A DNA stretch of 64,000 nt from Leptobacterium sp964389205. GTDB lineage: Bacteria > Bacteroidota > Bacteroidia > Flavobacteriales > Flavobacteriaceae. Below are positions 42,912-51,548 of the stretch, piece after piece (within the stretch, counting starts at the first letter, position 1; every line of letters begins with the position of its first letter). The stretch spans positions 1 to 64,000 of the forward strand of contig CAYMDH010000007.1 of assembly GCA_964389205.1 (NCBI GenBank), in the 5' to 3' direction. Below the pieces are notes generated by a model. The model made no database searches. It worked only from the letters and a program-made list of their open reading frames with translations, and had not been told where the DNA came from. A program made the translations under genes and the position numbers.

Positions 42912-42947
42912 AGTAAAAAAGAGGTTTGGAGTAACCTCTTTTTTACT
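42912..42947. terminator. strong terminator after broken precursor LanA4
   Basis: 15-bp perfect inverted repeat, AGTAAAAAAGAGGTT (42912-42926) and AACCTCTTTTTTACT (42933-42947). T-runs on both sides make it bidirectional. Confidence 0.85.
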
Positions 42948-42980
42948 AAAACTTTATTATTGATTAAAGAATAAAGTTGA

Positions 42981-43164
42981 TTATCCAATAATAGAATCAC
43001 ATCCGCAAGTATGCCCCACCAAGTAGGACAAACAACATTAGTTTCGCATGTTCCTTGTGAAGGACAAAAGCATGAGCAAGTGCAACCTCCATTTACTTCA
43101 TTTTGTTGTAAATTAGATATGGCATTTTTTTTAATGATAATTTTGATAATTTCTTTTTTTTCAT
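42981..43164 (-). pseudogene. lanthipeptide-type precursor with two frameshifts, LanA4
   Basis: From the ATG at 43164 the frame reads MKKKKLSKLSLKKM and soon stops. Adding one A to the A8 tract (43125-43132) restores a leader NAISNLQQNEVNGG and a core CTCSCFCPSQGTC...CPTWW; adding one G to the later G4 run then restores GHTCGCDSIIG and a stop at 42981, 34 bases before the terminator. The restored 61-residue precursor would have eight cysteines and a leader matching LanA1-A3. Without the second correction the frame would run through the terminator. It may be decayed, mis-sequenced at homopolymers, or slippage-decoded. Confidence 0.7.
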
Positions 43165-43241
43165 GATTTATAAATTTTAATAGATTATTAAGAAAAACTT
43201 TTATTTTTAATAAGTGTACAGGTATTTTTTATAACTGACTC

Positions 43242-43255
43242 TTTTTTGCTTAAAA
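43242..43255 (-). promoter_or_regulatory. shared upstream element of LanA4
   Basis: Second copy of TTTTTTGCTTAAAA, followed here by GCG as the other copy is followed by CG. It lies about 78 bases upstream of the LanA4 start codon. Confidence 0.4.
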
Positions 43256-43296
43256 GCGTATAATAAATGAACATTATTGACTGAAGAGGTGTAATT

Positions 43297-43324
43297 AAAA
43301 ACCACCTGCATAGGCGGTTTTTAA
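43297..43324 (-). terminator. terminator after LytTR gene
   Basis: AAAAACCACCT pairs with AGGCGGTTTTT (one mismatch). The T-run on the minus strand ends the lanC-lanB-LytTR transcript 24 bases after the regulator gene. Confidence 0.75.
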
Positions 43325-43347
43325 TTTATTTTAAGAACAATGGTTAT

Positions 43348-43680
43348 CTATAAATTAGTAAAGTTGTCATTTAAAACGTTTAAGAAGTTTTTCTTTCTTC
43401 TTTTAGCTATTGGAAATTCTATTTCATTAGCAAGAATTACTTGATCGTATTTAATTCTTTTTACATAATGAAGATTAATAATAACAGAAGCATGAATTCT
43501 AAAAAAAACAGTTTCTGGTAATTTTATTTGAGATAAGTTTTTACTGATTACAAAATGATCGCCATTAACGAAATTTAAAGTACAATAACTTCCTTCAGCT
43601 TTTACAAATAAAATATTATTTAAATTTCTTATAACAACTCCTTTAGGGGTCTTTATTAATACTTTGTTTTGTTCTTCCAT
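43348..43680 (-). CDS. stand-alone LytTR DNA-binding regulator
   Basis: 110 residues, essentially one LytTR domain (NILFVKAEGSYCTLNFVNGD, FRIHASVIINLHYVKRIKYDQVILANEIEFPIAKRRKKNFLNVL). There is no receiver or membrane domain, so no partner kinase is needed in the usual way. It is the last gene of the lanC-lanB-lanB' run (22 bases after it) and probably controls the precursor or enzyme genes. LytTR proteins bind direct repeats upstream of promoters. Confidence 0.88.
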   Translation of the reverse strand: MEEQNKVLIKTPKGVVIRNLNNILFVKAEGSYCTLNFVNGDHFVISKNLSQIKLPETVFFRIHASVIINLHYVKRIKYDQVILANEIEFPIAKRRKKNFLNVLNDNFTNL

Positions 43681-43702
43681 GATTTGGGCTTTTTTTCATC
43701 AA

Positions 43703-44599
43703 TTATGCTTTTTGATATTTTTTCTTAGCCCATTCAGATTTATAATATCGATGTAAAAAGTCATAGCATACCATTTCATGCATACGATTATTTGATTTAA
43801 ATAATCGATTCATTAACATATGAATATAACTGCCCATAAGGTTATTTAGTTCCATTTTTAACGTGCCTGAATCCCTGTGGTTTAAAATAGCCTTAGCTAC
43901 TTTTTCTGTATTTGCTGTTTTTTCATCTAGAATGTCTAAGATAGGAGCAAAATCAGGATTTTCTTCTCTTGTGAAAACCATGAAATCACTAATCTTACCT
44001 CTGTTTGCTCTATATTTAGCATCTAATTGTTTTTTTAAGGGGCGCGACATTCCAAACTCATTTCCAAAACCGGTTTTTAAACCGTCCATTAAAACAAGTT
44101 TGTTCTCATCTGTGTATTCAAATGAGTTTAGTAAATTTTCCATAGCTCTTAAACTAAATAACCATCTAATTTCTTCTCCTTCATCTCCTTCAATAAGACT
44201 AATGAAATCTGCAATCATTTTACTATCATAAAAAAATAGTTCTTCTGCTATTTCAATGGTTTGGTCCCCGTAGCGTTCCATCTCTCTTTGATAGGTGTCC
44301 AATTGAACTTTCCATAACAGATCTTCCTCTATATAATGTTTAAAATGAACATGAAGCCTGTTTATTATTTCTGCAATATTCGCAGGATTTGTATAATGAA
44401 AGCGAACTCTTAAATGATGCTTAGGGTCTGAATATCGAATGAAAAACCATTGGTCTATAATATTAGCTTCTAGTAATTCATTAGCAATAACATTAATAGT
44501 TTCTGTTAGTATTAAATCTGCAGTTTTAGGACCTGTGTATAATTTAAAATATACCCAGCTATCACCTATAATAAAATTTCTTTGTACGTTATTTTTCAT
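43703..44599 (-). CDS. LanB elimination domain protein (split dehydratase, small part)
   Basis: 298 residues matching the C-terminal glutamate-elimination domain of class I lanthipeptide dehydratases, also called thiopeptide-type biosynthesis domain (SpaB_C). Start of domain SWVYFKLYTGPKTADLIL, then WFFIRYSDPKHHLRVRFHY, and the end LMGSYIHMLMNRLF. It would remove glutamate from glutamylated Ser/Thr to give dehydro residues. It lies 5 bases after the large LanB part, so both halves are made together. Confidence 0.9.
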   Translation of the reverse strand: MKNNVQRNFIIGDSWVYFKLYTGPKTADLILTETINVIANELLEANIIDQWFFIRYSDPKHHLRVRFHYTNPANIAEIINRLHVHFKHYIEEDLLWKVQLDTYQREMERYGDQTIEIAEELFFYDSKMIADFISLIEGDEGEEIRWLFSLRAMENLLNSFEYTDENKLVLMDGLKTGFGNEFGMSRPLKKQLDAKYRANRGKISDFMVFTREENPDFAPILDILDEKTANTEKVAKAILNHRDSGTLKMELNNLMGSYIHMLMNRLFKSNNRMHEMVCYDFLHRYYKSEWAKKKYQKA

Positions 44600-44604
44600 T
44601 TCAA

Positions 44605-46845
44605 TTATTCTTCTTTAAGATCAGCTAATTTATTTTCATTGTAAAATGATACAACCATTTGATTTGTGTAATACCCTTCTTTTCCTTTTACAACACTTTC
44701 ATTACTAAATAGAAACTCAGTTATTTTGAAATTAGGTCTTTTCTTCACAGTTTCTATAAGCATTCTCACTGAAGTTAAATTATCAAAATTGATTAATAAT
44801 TCATTATCACCGTCACTTAACATAACTAAACTCGGTATTTTCCGAGAACTCAAAAATGATTTTAATTCTTTTTTTAATTTTGAATCATCATTTATAACTT
44901 TTACTAGTTCTTCGATGTCTTTTTTCTGAATGTTCCAAGTGGCTTCCTGAAGAATTAAATTTTCAAATTCTATCCTTGGGATGAAATCATACTCATTTGC
45001 AAATGGCCCTATGTTAAAACCAATACCTCCTCGCAATCCTTGAGTTTGCATATCTGATAAGAAGTGATAAATAGGTAATGAATTTGCAGAGTAATTATGA
45101 GCATTGGTTAAATGAGGAATCACTTCTTTATTAGTTCTTTTAGAACGCAATACAATACGCCTGTTATTTTTAACAGAAATCATAAGATCATCTAGAGGAA
45201 GTTGTTGATCTTTATCTAGAATAGATTGCGCCAAATACGGAATTTCATAAGCACGAAAAGCCGGACGCATAAGAATATTACCAACTCTAGATTCTGGTAA
45301 ATGAACAATTTCAGCTAAAATTTTATCTTTATTGATGGTAGCTTCAGTATCTATGATAGTTTGCGTGTATTTATTTAATGCGTCATCTCCATGACAAAAC
45401 CTACCTAATAAGTTTGCCGCACTAGATCCACCAGATCCTGAAAATTTAATTTTCTCTTCTCCATCAATATTTACAACTTCAATCATAGAAGATAGCGTGT
45501 CAGGTAAATCATTCCAATCTTGACTAAAATCTTTAAAATCATCATTAGTTAAACGTATTGTATAATCGTCATCTTTAAAAGCTTTGAGAAGCTTTTTTTG
45601 TATTTTAGCTTGAAATGTATTTCGTGAAAATTCTGAAGTTCCATTGTTGTTGACTCTTCCAGGTATTACAAGATCATCTACTAATGGATTGACATCTCCA
45701 CTTCCTTGATTTTGACGGTATCCAACACCTATTTCTACATCAAGTGCATTTGCTAATAAAACCTCACGTTCTTCATAACGCTCAAAGAAAGCATCTTTAA
45801 ATTTGGAAAGTACAGTTTCTTTAGGAGGTGTTGTTATATTGTTTAAAATGTGAAATCCTTTTCTAACAGATTCAATAACAGAAGCATCTAATGTATTTTT
45901 AGAATAATTAAGCTCCATATCAGTTTGAAAAAGAAACTTTAACTCAAAAGTAGTATCATTTTGTTTTAAATGTTCACTTAATTTGACATAACTATCAGGA
46001 TTGTTCCCTATTTTCTTATCAATTGTAGCAATTTTGTCATCAGCTTCTTTTAAAAACTGAATTAAATTTTCAGTATTCTTTAGTTTTTTTAATACAGATA
46101 AAATTTGTTCTAAGAATTCAGGGCCAGAAACAGAAGGTTCTAATTCACTAATTAAAAGTTGACTATCTACTAGTTCTTCGATAAATTCAGTAGCATCTTC
46201 TAGTGTAATTTCATCATCAACAAGTGTTGTTGCAAGATCTTTTAAATAAGCACCTTTTTCTGCTTTGCTTATTATGAGTTGTAAATAATCGGAGTGGTCT
46301 ACGGCTACGATATGATGATGTCTTCTACTGTTAATATATTTATATTCTATATATCTTAATTGATCTCCTGTTTTGTAAATACTAGAATTTGGATAAAATA
46401 GTAGTTGATCCCTTATATCTTTAGTTTTTATAAGGTCTTGAGATAACGCTACTAGATAATTCATATCTAAACGCGTATGTCTATTATTTTTTGAGGGTGT
46501 ATTTAATTTGATATTTGTAGTTTCGTCAATCGTTCCTAAAGCACAGCCTGCAAATAAACCAAAAGGAGTACAACGAGAAGACATTCTAGCAATATATTTT
46601 AAAATTGCATATTTAAGTTTGTCATCTTTTTTATCTTCATTTGCCCATTTTACAGCTTCTTCATAAAGAGAAGGAGAAGCTAAAAATATTGCTTCTCTAA
46701 TTATAGGAGTTTTAAAGGCTTCTTTTAATTCTTGATCAGTTACAACATCTTTTGATGTTAAATCTTTGAAAAAGTTTAAAGGCAATAAGGGAGTTCTTAA
46801 AACAAAATTAGGGAAACTCTTATATGGATTTTTATTGGTATTCAT
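44605..46845 (-). CDS. LanB glutamylation domain protein (split dehydratase, large part)
   Basis: 746 residues matching the N-terminal tRNA-Glu-dependent glutamylation domain of class I dehydratases (Lant_dehydr_N). The motif SSRCTPFGLFAG at 89-100 and GSGGSSAANLLGRF around 474-487 are typical. A full-length LanB is about 1000 residues; here the elimination domain is a separate gene. Split LanBs are known from Bacteroidota, the pinensin system of Chitinophaga being the example I recall. It lies 37 bases after lanC. Confidence 0.92.
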   Translation of the reverse strand: MNTNKNPYKSFPNFVLRTPLLPLNFFKDLTSKDVVTDQELKEAFKTPIIREAIFLASPSLYEEAVKWANEDKKDDKLKYAILKYIARMSSRCTPFGLFAGCALGTIDETTNIKLNTPSKNNRHTRLDMNYLVALSQDLIKTKDIRDQLLFYPNSSIYKTGDQLRYIEYKYINSRRHHHIVAVDHSDYLQLIISKAEKGAYLKDLATTLVDDEITLEDATEFIEELVDSQLLISELEPSVSGPEFLEQILSVLKKLKNTENLIQFLKEADDKIATIDKKIGNNPDSYVKLSEHLKQNDTTFELKFLFQTDMELNYSKNTLDASVIESVRKGFHILNNITTPPKETVLSKFKDAFFERYEEREVLLANALDVEIGVGYRQNQGSGDVNPLVDDLVIPGRVNNNGTSEFSRNTFQAKIQKKLLKAFKDDDYTIRLTNDDFKDFSQDWNDLPDTLSSMIEVVNIDGEEKIKFSGSGGSSAANLLGRFCHGDDALNKYTQTIIDTEATINKDKILAEIVHLPESRVGNILMRPAFRAYEIPYLAQSILDKDQQLPLDDLMISVKNNRRIVLRSKRTNKEVIPHLTNAHNYSANSLPIYHFLSDMQTQGLRGGIGFNIGPFANEYDFIPRIEFENLILQEATWNIQKKDIEELVKVINDDSKLKKELKSFLSSRKIPSLVMLSDGDNELLINFDNLTSVRMLIETVKKRPNFKITEFLFSNESVVKGKEGYYTNQMVVSFYNENKLADLKEE

Positions 46846-46882
46846 TCAGTATTATGTTAGATAGAAAAATATTTTTTGAAAA

Positions 46883-48094
46883 TTAACTTATCATAAGGCA
46901 TTCATCCCAATGCGATTCAAAGTCTGATAAATAATCAATGATAGCAAGTCCAATTCCTGCAACTCCTTCAAGTAAAGAAACTCTGGCCTCCCAATCTTTA
47001 TCTTTTCCATTCCATTGTTTATAACCTGCATTGCCGTCTTCATGAATGGCCAGTTTTAAACCGTGATCAATCCAATGAGAAGCAGCTTTTTTAAAGACAG
47101 GATCATTAGTTTCTTTATATAAACGATTAAAAACTTGAGCATTTCCGTAAGAACCATGACAAACTCCAGCGTCCATGACACCTGTTTCTTCATCTGTTTG
47201 TCGACCTACACTATTATTTAATATTTTTAAAGCTTTGGCTTTTAACTCATCGTCTTGAAGTGTTTTTGAGGCATACCAAAATGCCAAACCTATACCTAGG
47301 TCTCCATAGCACCAAGCTAAACGCCCTCCTCCTTCTTTAGGAGGGTCTGTAATCCAGCTAGGGTAATAAGAATGACCAACTTTCTCTTTGTTTTCATGTT
47401 TTCTCATGAAATTAATGGCTCCTTTTAAAAGCGGAGCTACACTATTTTTAAAAGCTTCGATTCGATGAAGTTTAGCTAGAAATATAACAATACTGGACAT
47501 TCCATGAGATAGACTTAAATTAAAACCTCTCATTCCTGTTTCAATATCTAATGTAGATTCCCATTTGAAATCACCTCCATCTCTTTGAGCAGTGCTTTCT
47601 AAATCTGAAATCATTTTATTTAAATAGGTCTTATATCGTTCTTTCAGTTCCTCATTTTTAGTATTTTGATATCTTTTTAGGAAATAATAGGCATATCCAA
47701 TACCAGCATGTAGAAAATCATAATTACCTTGCTGCATGTCATAATTCATCACTCCTGATAAATAATCATCGAGATCTGCCAAAAGTTCATCATTGTCTGA
47801 ATCCATAAAATCTGCTTCAGAAAGATGTTCAAAAACCCATCCAGCACCTGCAATACCTGTACAATATGTAGGGTATTGATATCCTTCATTTATTCTATTG
47901 ATTGCTTCTTCCAACATATCTACACCAATATCTGCCTGATCATTTGTATCTAGATATTTTGAATAATAAAAATGAAATAGAGCAATTCCAGAGATACCGG
48001 ATAGTACTCCTATGTTTTCATTGTTTTTATATTCTTTTTGTAAAATTGTACTAATCTCTTTTAATTTTCCTTCTAAAACTTCTTTATTTTTCAT
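46883..48094 (-). CDS. lanC: lanthionine synthetase C-like cyclase LanC
   Basis: 403-residue zinc enzyme that adds cysteine thiols to dehydro-amino acids to form lanthionine rings. Zinc ligands are C262 (LAWCYGDLG), C312 and H313 (GVCHGSYGN); H197 in LSLSHGMSS is the conserved active-site histidine. The repeated GxxG alpha-toroid motifs (LSGISGIAL, YCTGIAGAGW, HAGIGYAYY, EGVAGIGLA) are present. First gene of the minus-strand modification operon. Confidence 0.95.
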   Translation of the reverse strand: MKNKEVLEGKLKEISTILQKEYKNNENIGVLSGISGIALFHFYYSKYLDTNDQADIGVDMLEEAINRINEGYQYPTYCTGIAGAGWVFEHLSEADFMDSDNDELLADLDDYLSGVMNYDMQQGNYDFLHAGIGYAYYFLKRYQNTKNEELKERYKTYLNKMISDLESTAQRDGGDFKWESTLDIETGMRGFNLSLSHGMSSIVIFLAKLHRIEAFKNSVAPLLKGAINFMRKHENKEKVGHSYYPSWITDPPKEGGGRLAWCYGDLGIGLAFWYASKTLQDDELKAKALKILNNSVGRQTDEETGVMDAGVCHGSYGNAQVFNRLYKETNDPVFKKAASHWIDHGLKLAIHEDGNAGYKQWNGKDKDWEARVSLLEGVAGIGLAIIDYLSDFESHWDECLMIS

Positions 48095-48282
48095 AGTATT
48101 TTAAAGCAATATTTAATAAAATTAATTTTCTCTACTAATTTATGAAAACTATTCGATTATTCTGTAAAATAAACCTTAATCTCTATAATAATATTAAATA
48201 ATATCATGTAAGATATTACGGTAATTATATTTAAAACAAGGAAGCTCTATTATTTAAGTAATATTTGGTAAATTTGACCTTA

Positions 48283-49071
48283 ATGAGTAAGCAACCAATA
48301 GGTATTTTTGATTCAGGGATTGGAGGAACTTCTATTTGGAAGGAAATTATAAAATACTTGCCTAAAGAATCAACAATTTATCTAGCTGATAGTAAAAATG
48401 CTCCTTATGGAGATAAAAGCGAACAACACATAATTGATTTGTGTAAAAAAAACACAGAACTTTTATTAAAACATGATTGTAAGCTTATTGTAGTTGCTTG
48501 TAATACTGCAACCACAAATGCTATAAACTTTTTGCGCAAAAATTACCCTATTCCTTTTGTAGGTATTGAACCAGCGATAAAACCAGCTGCTATACAAACC
48601 AATACAAAAACTATAGGTATTTTGGCAACTAAAGGTACCTTAAGTAGTTCTTTGTTTCATAATACTAATAATTTATACAGTCAAGGTGTTCATGTTATTG
48701 AGCAAGTAGGGGAAGGATTGGTTCCTTTAATAGAAGAAGGGAGGCTAGATGGTTCTGAGTTGTTTGAATTATTAAAATCTTATTTAACACCGATGATAGA
48801 AGCAGGGATAGATTATTTAGTATTAGGATGTACTCATTATCCATATTTAATACCTGTAATTAAAAAAATAGTTCCTTCAACAGTTACCGTCATAGATTCT
48901 GGAGAAGCAGTAGCGAGACAAACAAAAAAAGTATTAGAAGAAAATAAATTGCTTAACTTAAAAGATGAAAATAACGAACATTACCTCTATACGAATGCAA
49001 GCGAAAAACTATTAAATTATTTTCTTAAAGATGCATTAGTAGAAATGAATGTTACGTATCTCGATTTTTAA
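48283..49071 (+). CDS. murI: glutamate racemase
   Basis: 262 residues from the ATG at 48283 (MSKQPIGIFDSGIGGTS); an ATG at 48265 lies just before a TAAATTTG element and is less likely. The two catalytic cysteines are in VVACNTATTNA and VLGCTHYPYL. It supplies D-glutamate for peptidoglycan. Its end overlaps the convergent DHFR gene by 4 bases. Confidence 0.96.
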   Translation: MSKQPIGIFDSGIGGTSIWKEIIKYLPKESTIYLADSKNAPYGDKSEQHIIDLCKKNTELLLKHDCKLIVVACNTATTNAINFLRKNYPIPFVGIEPAIKPAAIQTNTKTIGILATKGTLSSSLFHNTNNLYSQGVHVIEQVGEGLVPLIEEGRLDGSELFELLKSYLTPMIEAGIDYLVLGCTHYPYLIPVIKKIVPSTVTVIDSGEAVARQTKKVLEENKLLNLKDENNEHYLYTNASEKLLNYFLKDALVEMNVTYLDF

Positions 49072-49559
49072 TGATCTTTTTTTCTTAGATACGTTAAATA
49101 TGTAAAATCGTAAGCGTGTTTTTCATCTTTTGGATGGTAGTCTTCCTTTTTTAATTCCCATTTATTCATATTTATTGAAGGAAAAAACGCATCGGCGTCA
49201 AAATTACCATGTACTCTTGTGAGCTCTATTTTTTGAGAAACATCCATTCCTATAGTGTAAATCTCTCCTCCTCCAATAATAAAAGGTTGATCATCATTTT
49301 TAACAGCTTTTAAAGCATCTTCAAGTGAATGTACTACAATGCAGCCTTCTGCTTTGTAATCCTTTTTTCGAGTAATGATAATATGCGTTCTTTTTGGAAG
49401 TAACTTAGGAAAACTTTCAAAAGTTTTTCTCCCCATAATAATATGATGTCCAGAAGTGAAATCCTTAAAACGTTTAAAATCATCTGGTAAATGCCATACC
49501 AAATCATTGTTTTTACCTAGCGCATTGTTTTCAGCAGCAGCAGCAATAATTGTAATCAT
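49068..49559 (-). CDS. folA: dihydrofolate reductase
   Basis: 163 residues. IIAAAAENNALGKNNDLVWHLPDDFKRFKDFTSGHHIIMGRKTFESF has the usual substrate and NADPH contacts, and FIIGGGEIY the conserved glycine pair. It regenerates tetrahydrofolate, working with ThyA encoded at 55340. The start overlaps the 2TM gene stop by 4 bases (ATGA), so both are coupled. Confidence 0.96.
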   Translation of the reverse strand: MITIIAAAAENNALGKNNDLVWHLPDDFKRFKDFTSGHHIIMGRKTFESFPKLLPKRTHIIITRKKDYKAEGCIVVHSLEDALKAVKNDDQPFIIGGGEIYTIGMDVSQKIELTRVHGNFDADAFFPSINMNKWELKKEDYHPKDEKHAYDFTYLTYLRKKDH

Positions 49560-49948
49560 AGGAGTTGATCCTTTTTTTTTAAATTAGAAGAAGGAAATTC
49601 ATCTTCTACTTCTTTTGCAATTTTTTGAATTTTAGATTTTTGGATAGTAACTAGTTTTTCCCGCTGTTTTCGCTCCCATTCTTTTCCTAGAAATCGGTGC
49701 GTTACAAAAACATTAAAAACATGAAATATTAGTAAAAAAGCCCATAAAGTAATAGCCCAAATAAACCAATTATAATTTTCACCATACTTTAAAAACTTAT
49801 TTACAATAATAAGAAAGACACTTCCAATTAAAAAAATAACAAAATGATAATACAATCTCTTCTTTTGTTTTATTCTACGTTGAGCATTTTCAACAAGTTC
49901 ATATTGTTCTTTATCAATTTCAGACATAGTTTTACTTTTAGAAAACAT
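49556..49948 (-). CDS. 2TM domain membrane protein
   Basis: 130 residues with two membrane helices (about 34-54 and 64-85) between charged ends; KKRLYYHFVIFLIGSVFLIIVN and WAITLWAFLLIFHVFNVF match the 2TM domain family of Bacteroidota. An in-frame ATG at 49927 (MSEIDKEQ) is an alternative start. A CAAATTTA at 49972-49979 reads TAAATTTG on the coding strand and fits the promoter. Role unknown. Confidence 0.8.
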   Translation of the reverse strand: MFSKSKTMSEIDKEQYELVENAQRRIKQKKRLYYHFVIFLIGSVFLIIVNKFLKYGENYNWFIWAITLWAFLLIFHVFNVFVTHRFLGKEWERKQREKLVTIQKSKIQKIAKEVEDEFPSSNLKKKDQLL

Positions 49949-49999
49949 AGTTTTGATTACCTTTATCTCAACAAATTTAAGGCTTTTAATTCATAATTT

Positions 50000-51070
50000 A
50001 TGATCTCTAATTTTAATAAAGAATTCCCTCTTTTATCACAATATACATATGCAAATATTGCCGCTTCAGGATTGATGTATGAACAATTAATAGATTGGCG
50101 ACAAGAACACGATCTGGATTTTTTAATAAAAGGAAGCATTTTTAGAGATACACATCATGAGTTTATTGAAGAGATAAGAGCTACTGTAGGAGGTTTCTTT
50201 GGTTGCAAAACAGCACATGTTTCTTTAATTCCTAATTTTTCTTTTGGATTTAATACATTATTGAAAGGATTAACACAAAAGAAGAAAGTATTACTCTTAG
50301 AGAATGACTATCCATCTATTAATCAAAGTGTAGAAAGAAATGATTTTGAAGCCTGTTATGTTTCTATTGATGAAAACCTTGAAGAAAATATTGCTTCGGC
50401 TATTGAAAAAGAAAAGCCAGATATTTTGGCATTGAGTTTAGTTCAATATATCAATGGAATTAGAATAAATTTAGATTTTTTTAAAAAACTAAAAAAGCAA
50501 TACCCAGAACTTTTAATTATAGCAGATGGGACACAATTTTGTGGAATAGAAAAGTTTGATTTTGAAAGATCTGGAATAGATATTCTCGGAGCAAGTGCTT
50601 ACAAATGGTTGTTAGCGGGTTACGGAAATGGATTTATGTTATTTAAAGAAAAAAGTATCCAACAAATTTACCAAACGACCTATAAAGAATTGAACGGAGG
50701 TATTTTTTCAAAAGAACAGACCCATTTAATGCATTATTTTGAACCAGGTCATCAGGATACTCTCAATTATGGCAGTTTAAAATTTTCATTAAACTTTCTT
50801 AATGATGTAGGGGTAAATGCTATCCAAAAACAATTGGAGGCATTATCACTAAAAGCGAAAACAACTTTTACCAATTTAAATCTATTAGAAGATGCTGTGG
50901 TAAAAAGGGAAAAACATTCTACTATTTTTAATATAGAAGGAGATCAAAAATTATTTGAAAAATTAATATCTAATAATGTGTTATGCGCACAAAGGGGAAA
51001 TGGAATTCGTTTAAGTTTTCATTTTTTTAACAGTGAAGAAGATATAGATAGAATAGTAAAACTTCTTTAA
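50000..51070 (+). CDS. aminotransferase class V-fold PLP enzyme
   Basis: 356 residues of the fold-type I PLP family (NifS/kynureninase-like). DGTQFCGIEKFDFERSGIDILGASAYKWLLAGYGNGFM carries the cofactor aspartate and the lysine (about K203) that binds PLP. It lacks the cysteine loop typical of desulfurases in the expected place, so the substrate is not clear. It is divergent from the 2TM gene. Confidence 0.83.
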   Translation: MISNFNKEFPLLSQYTYANIAASGLMYEQLIDWRQEHDLDFLIKGSIFRDTHHEFIEEIRATVGGFFGCKTAHVSLIPNFSFGFNTLLKGLTQKKKVLLLENDYPSINQSVERNDFEACYVSIDENLEENIASAIEKEKPDILALSLVQYINGIRINLDFFKKLKKQYPELLIIADGTQFCGIEKFDFERSGIDILGASAYKWLLAGYGNGFMLFKEKSIQQIYQTTYKELNGGIFSKEQTHLMHYFEPGHQDTLNYGSLKFSLNFLNDVGVNAIQKQLEALSLKAKTTFTNLNLLEDAVVKREKHSTIFNIEGDQKLFEKLISNNVLCAQRGNGIRLSFHFFNSEEDIDRIVKLL

Positions 51071-51250
51071 AAGATTAACTTTTAGATTCTGAAGAATTGT
51101 TAAATCTTAAATTTAAGAGTAGTATATTTTTATTCTTTGCATTTATATTAAGTCAATTTTATCAATACGATAATTCTTTTTTAAGATATTGTTTTTGAGC
51201 GTATTTATTTATTTTTTTGTAAGCATATAAAACTAGAAAACAATAAAAAG

Positions 51251-51547
51251 ATGGCTATTCAAAAGCAATATTTAAAAACAAAACCAATATGTAAAGTAAC
51301 ATTTACGGTTCCTGCAATTGAAGCAGAAAAAGTTTCTGTAGTTGGAGATTTTAATAGTTGGAGTTCAGAAAGTAACATGTTAAAAAAGCTTAAAAATGGT
51401 AATTTTAAGGGAACTTTCAACCTACCTAAGGGTAATACCTATGAATTTAGATACATTATAGATGATACATATGCAAATGACGAAACTGCAGATCGTTTTC
51501 AATGGAATGATTATGCAGGTACGGAAAATGCAGTTATTGAAATTTAA
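51251..51547 (+). CDS. isoamylase early-set (CBM48-like) domain protein
   Basis: 98 residues forming a single carbohydrate-binding module 48-like domain: TFTVPAIEAEKVSVVGDFNSWSSESNMLKKL, then FRYIIDDTYANDETADRFQWNDYAGTENAVIEI. In larger enzymes this domain binds glycogen or AMPK-type ligands; as a lone protein its role is unknown. It converges with the ergothioneine operon. Confidence 0.85.
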   Translation: MAIQKQYLKTKPICKVTFTVPAIEAEKVSVVGDFNSWSSESNMLKKLKNGNFKGTFNLPKGNTYEFRYIIDDTYANDETADRFQWNDYAGTENAVIEI

Positions 51548-51548
51548 G

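Noticed and set aside
42902..42980. Extension of the LanA4 frame beyond the G-run
   Set aside because: Without the second frame correction the reading runs through a 15-bp terminator stem and gives residues without cysteines, so the corrected frame ending at 42981 is preferred.
43348..43680. Two-component response regulator
   Set aside because: Only the LytTR DNA-binding domain is present, with no receiver domain and no histidine kinase gene nearby.
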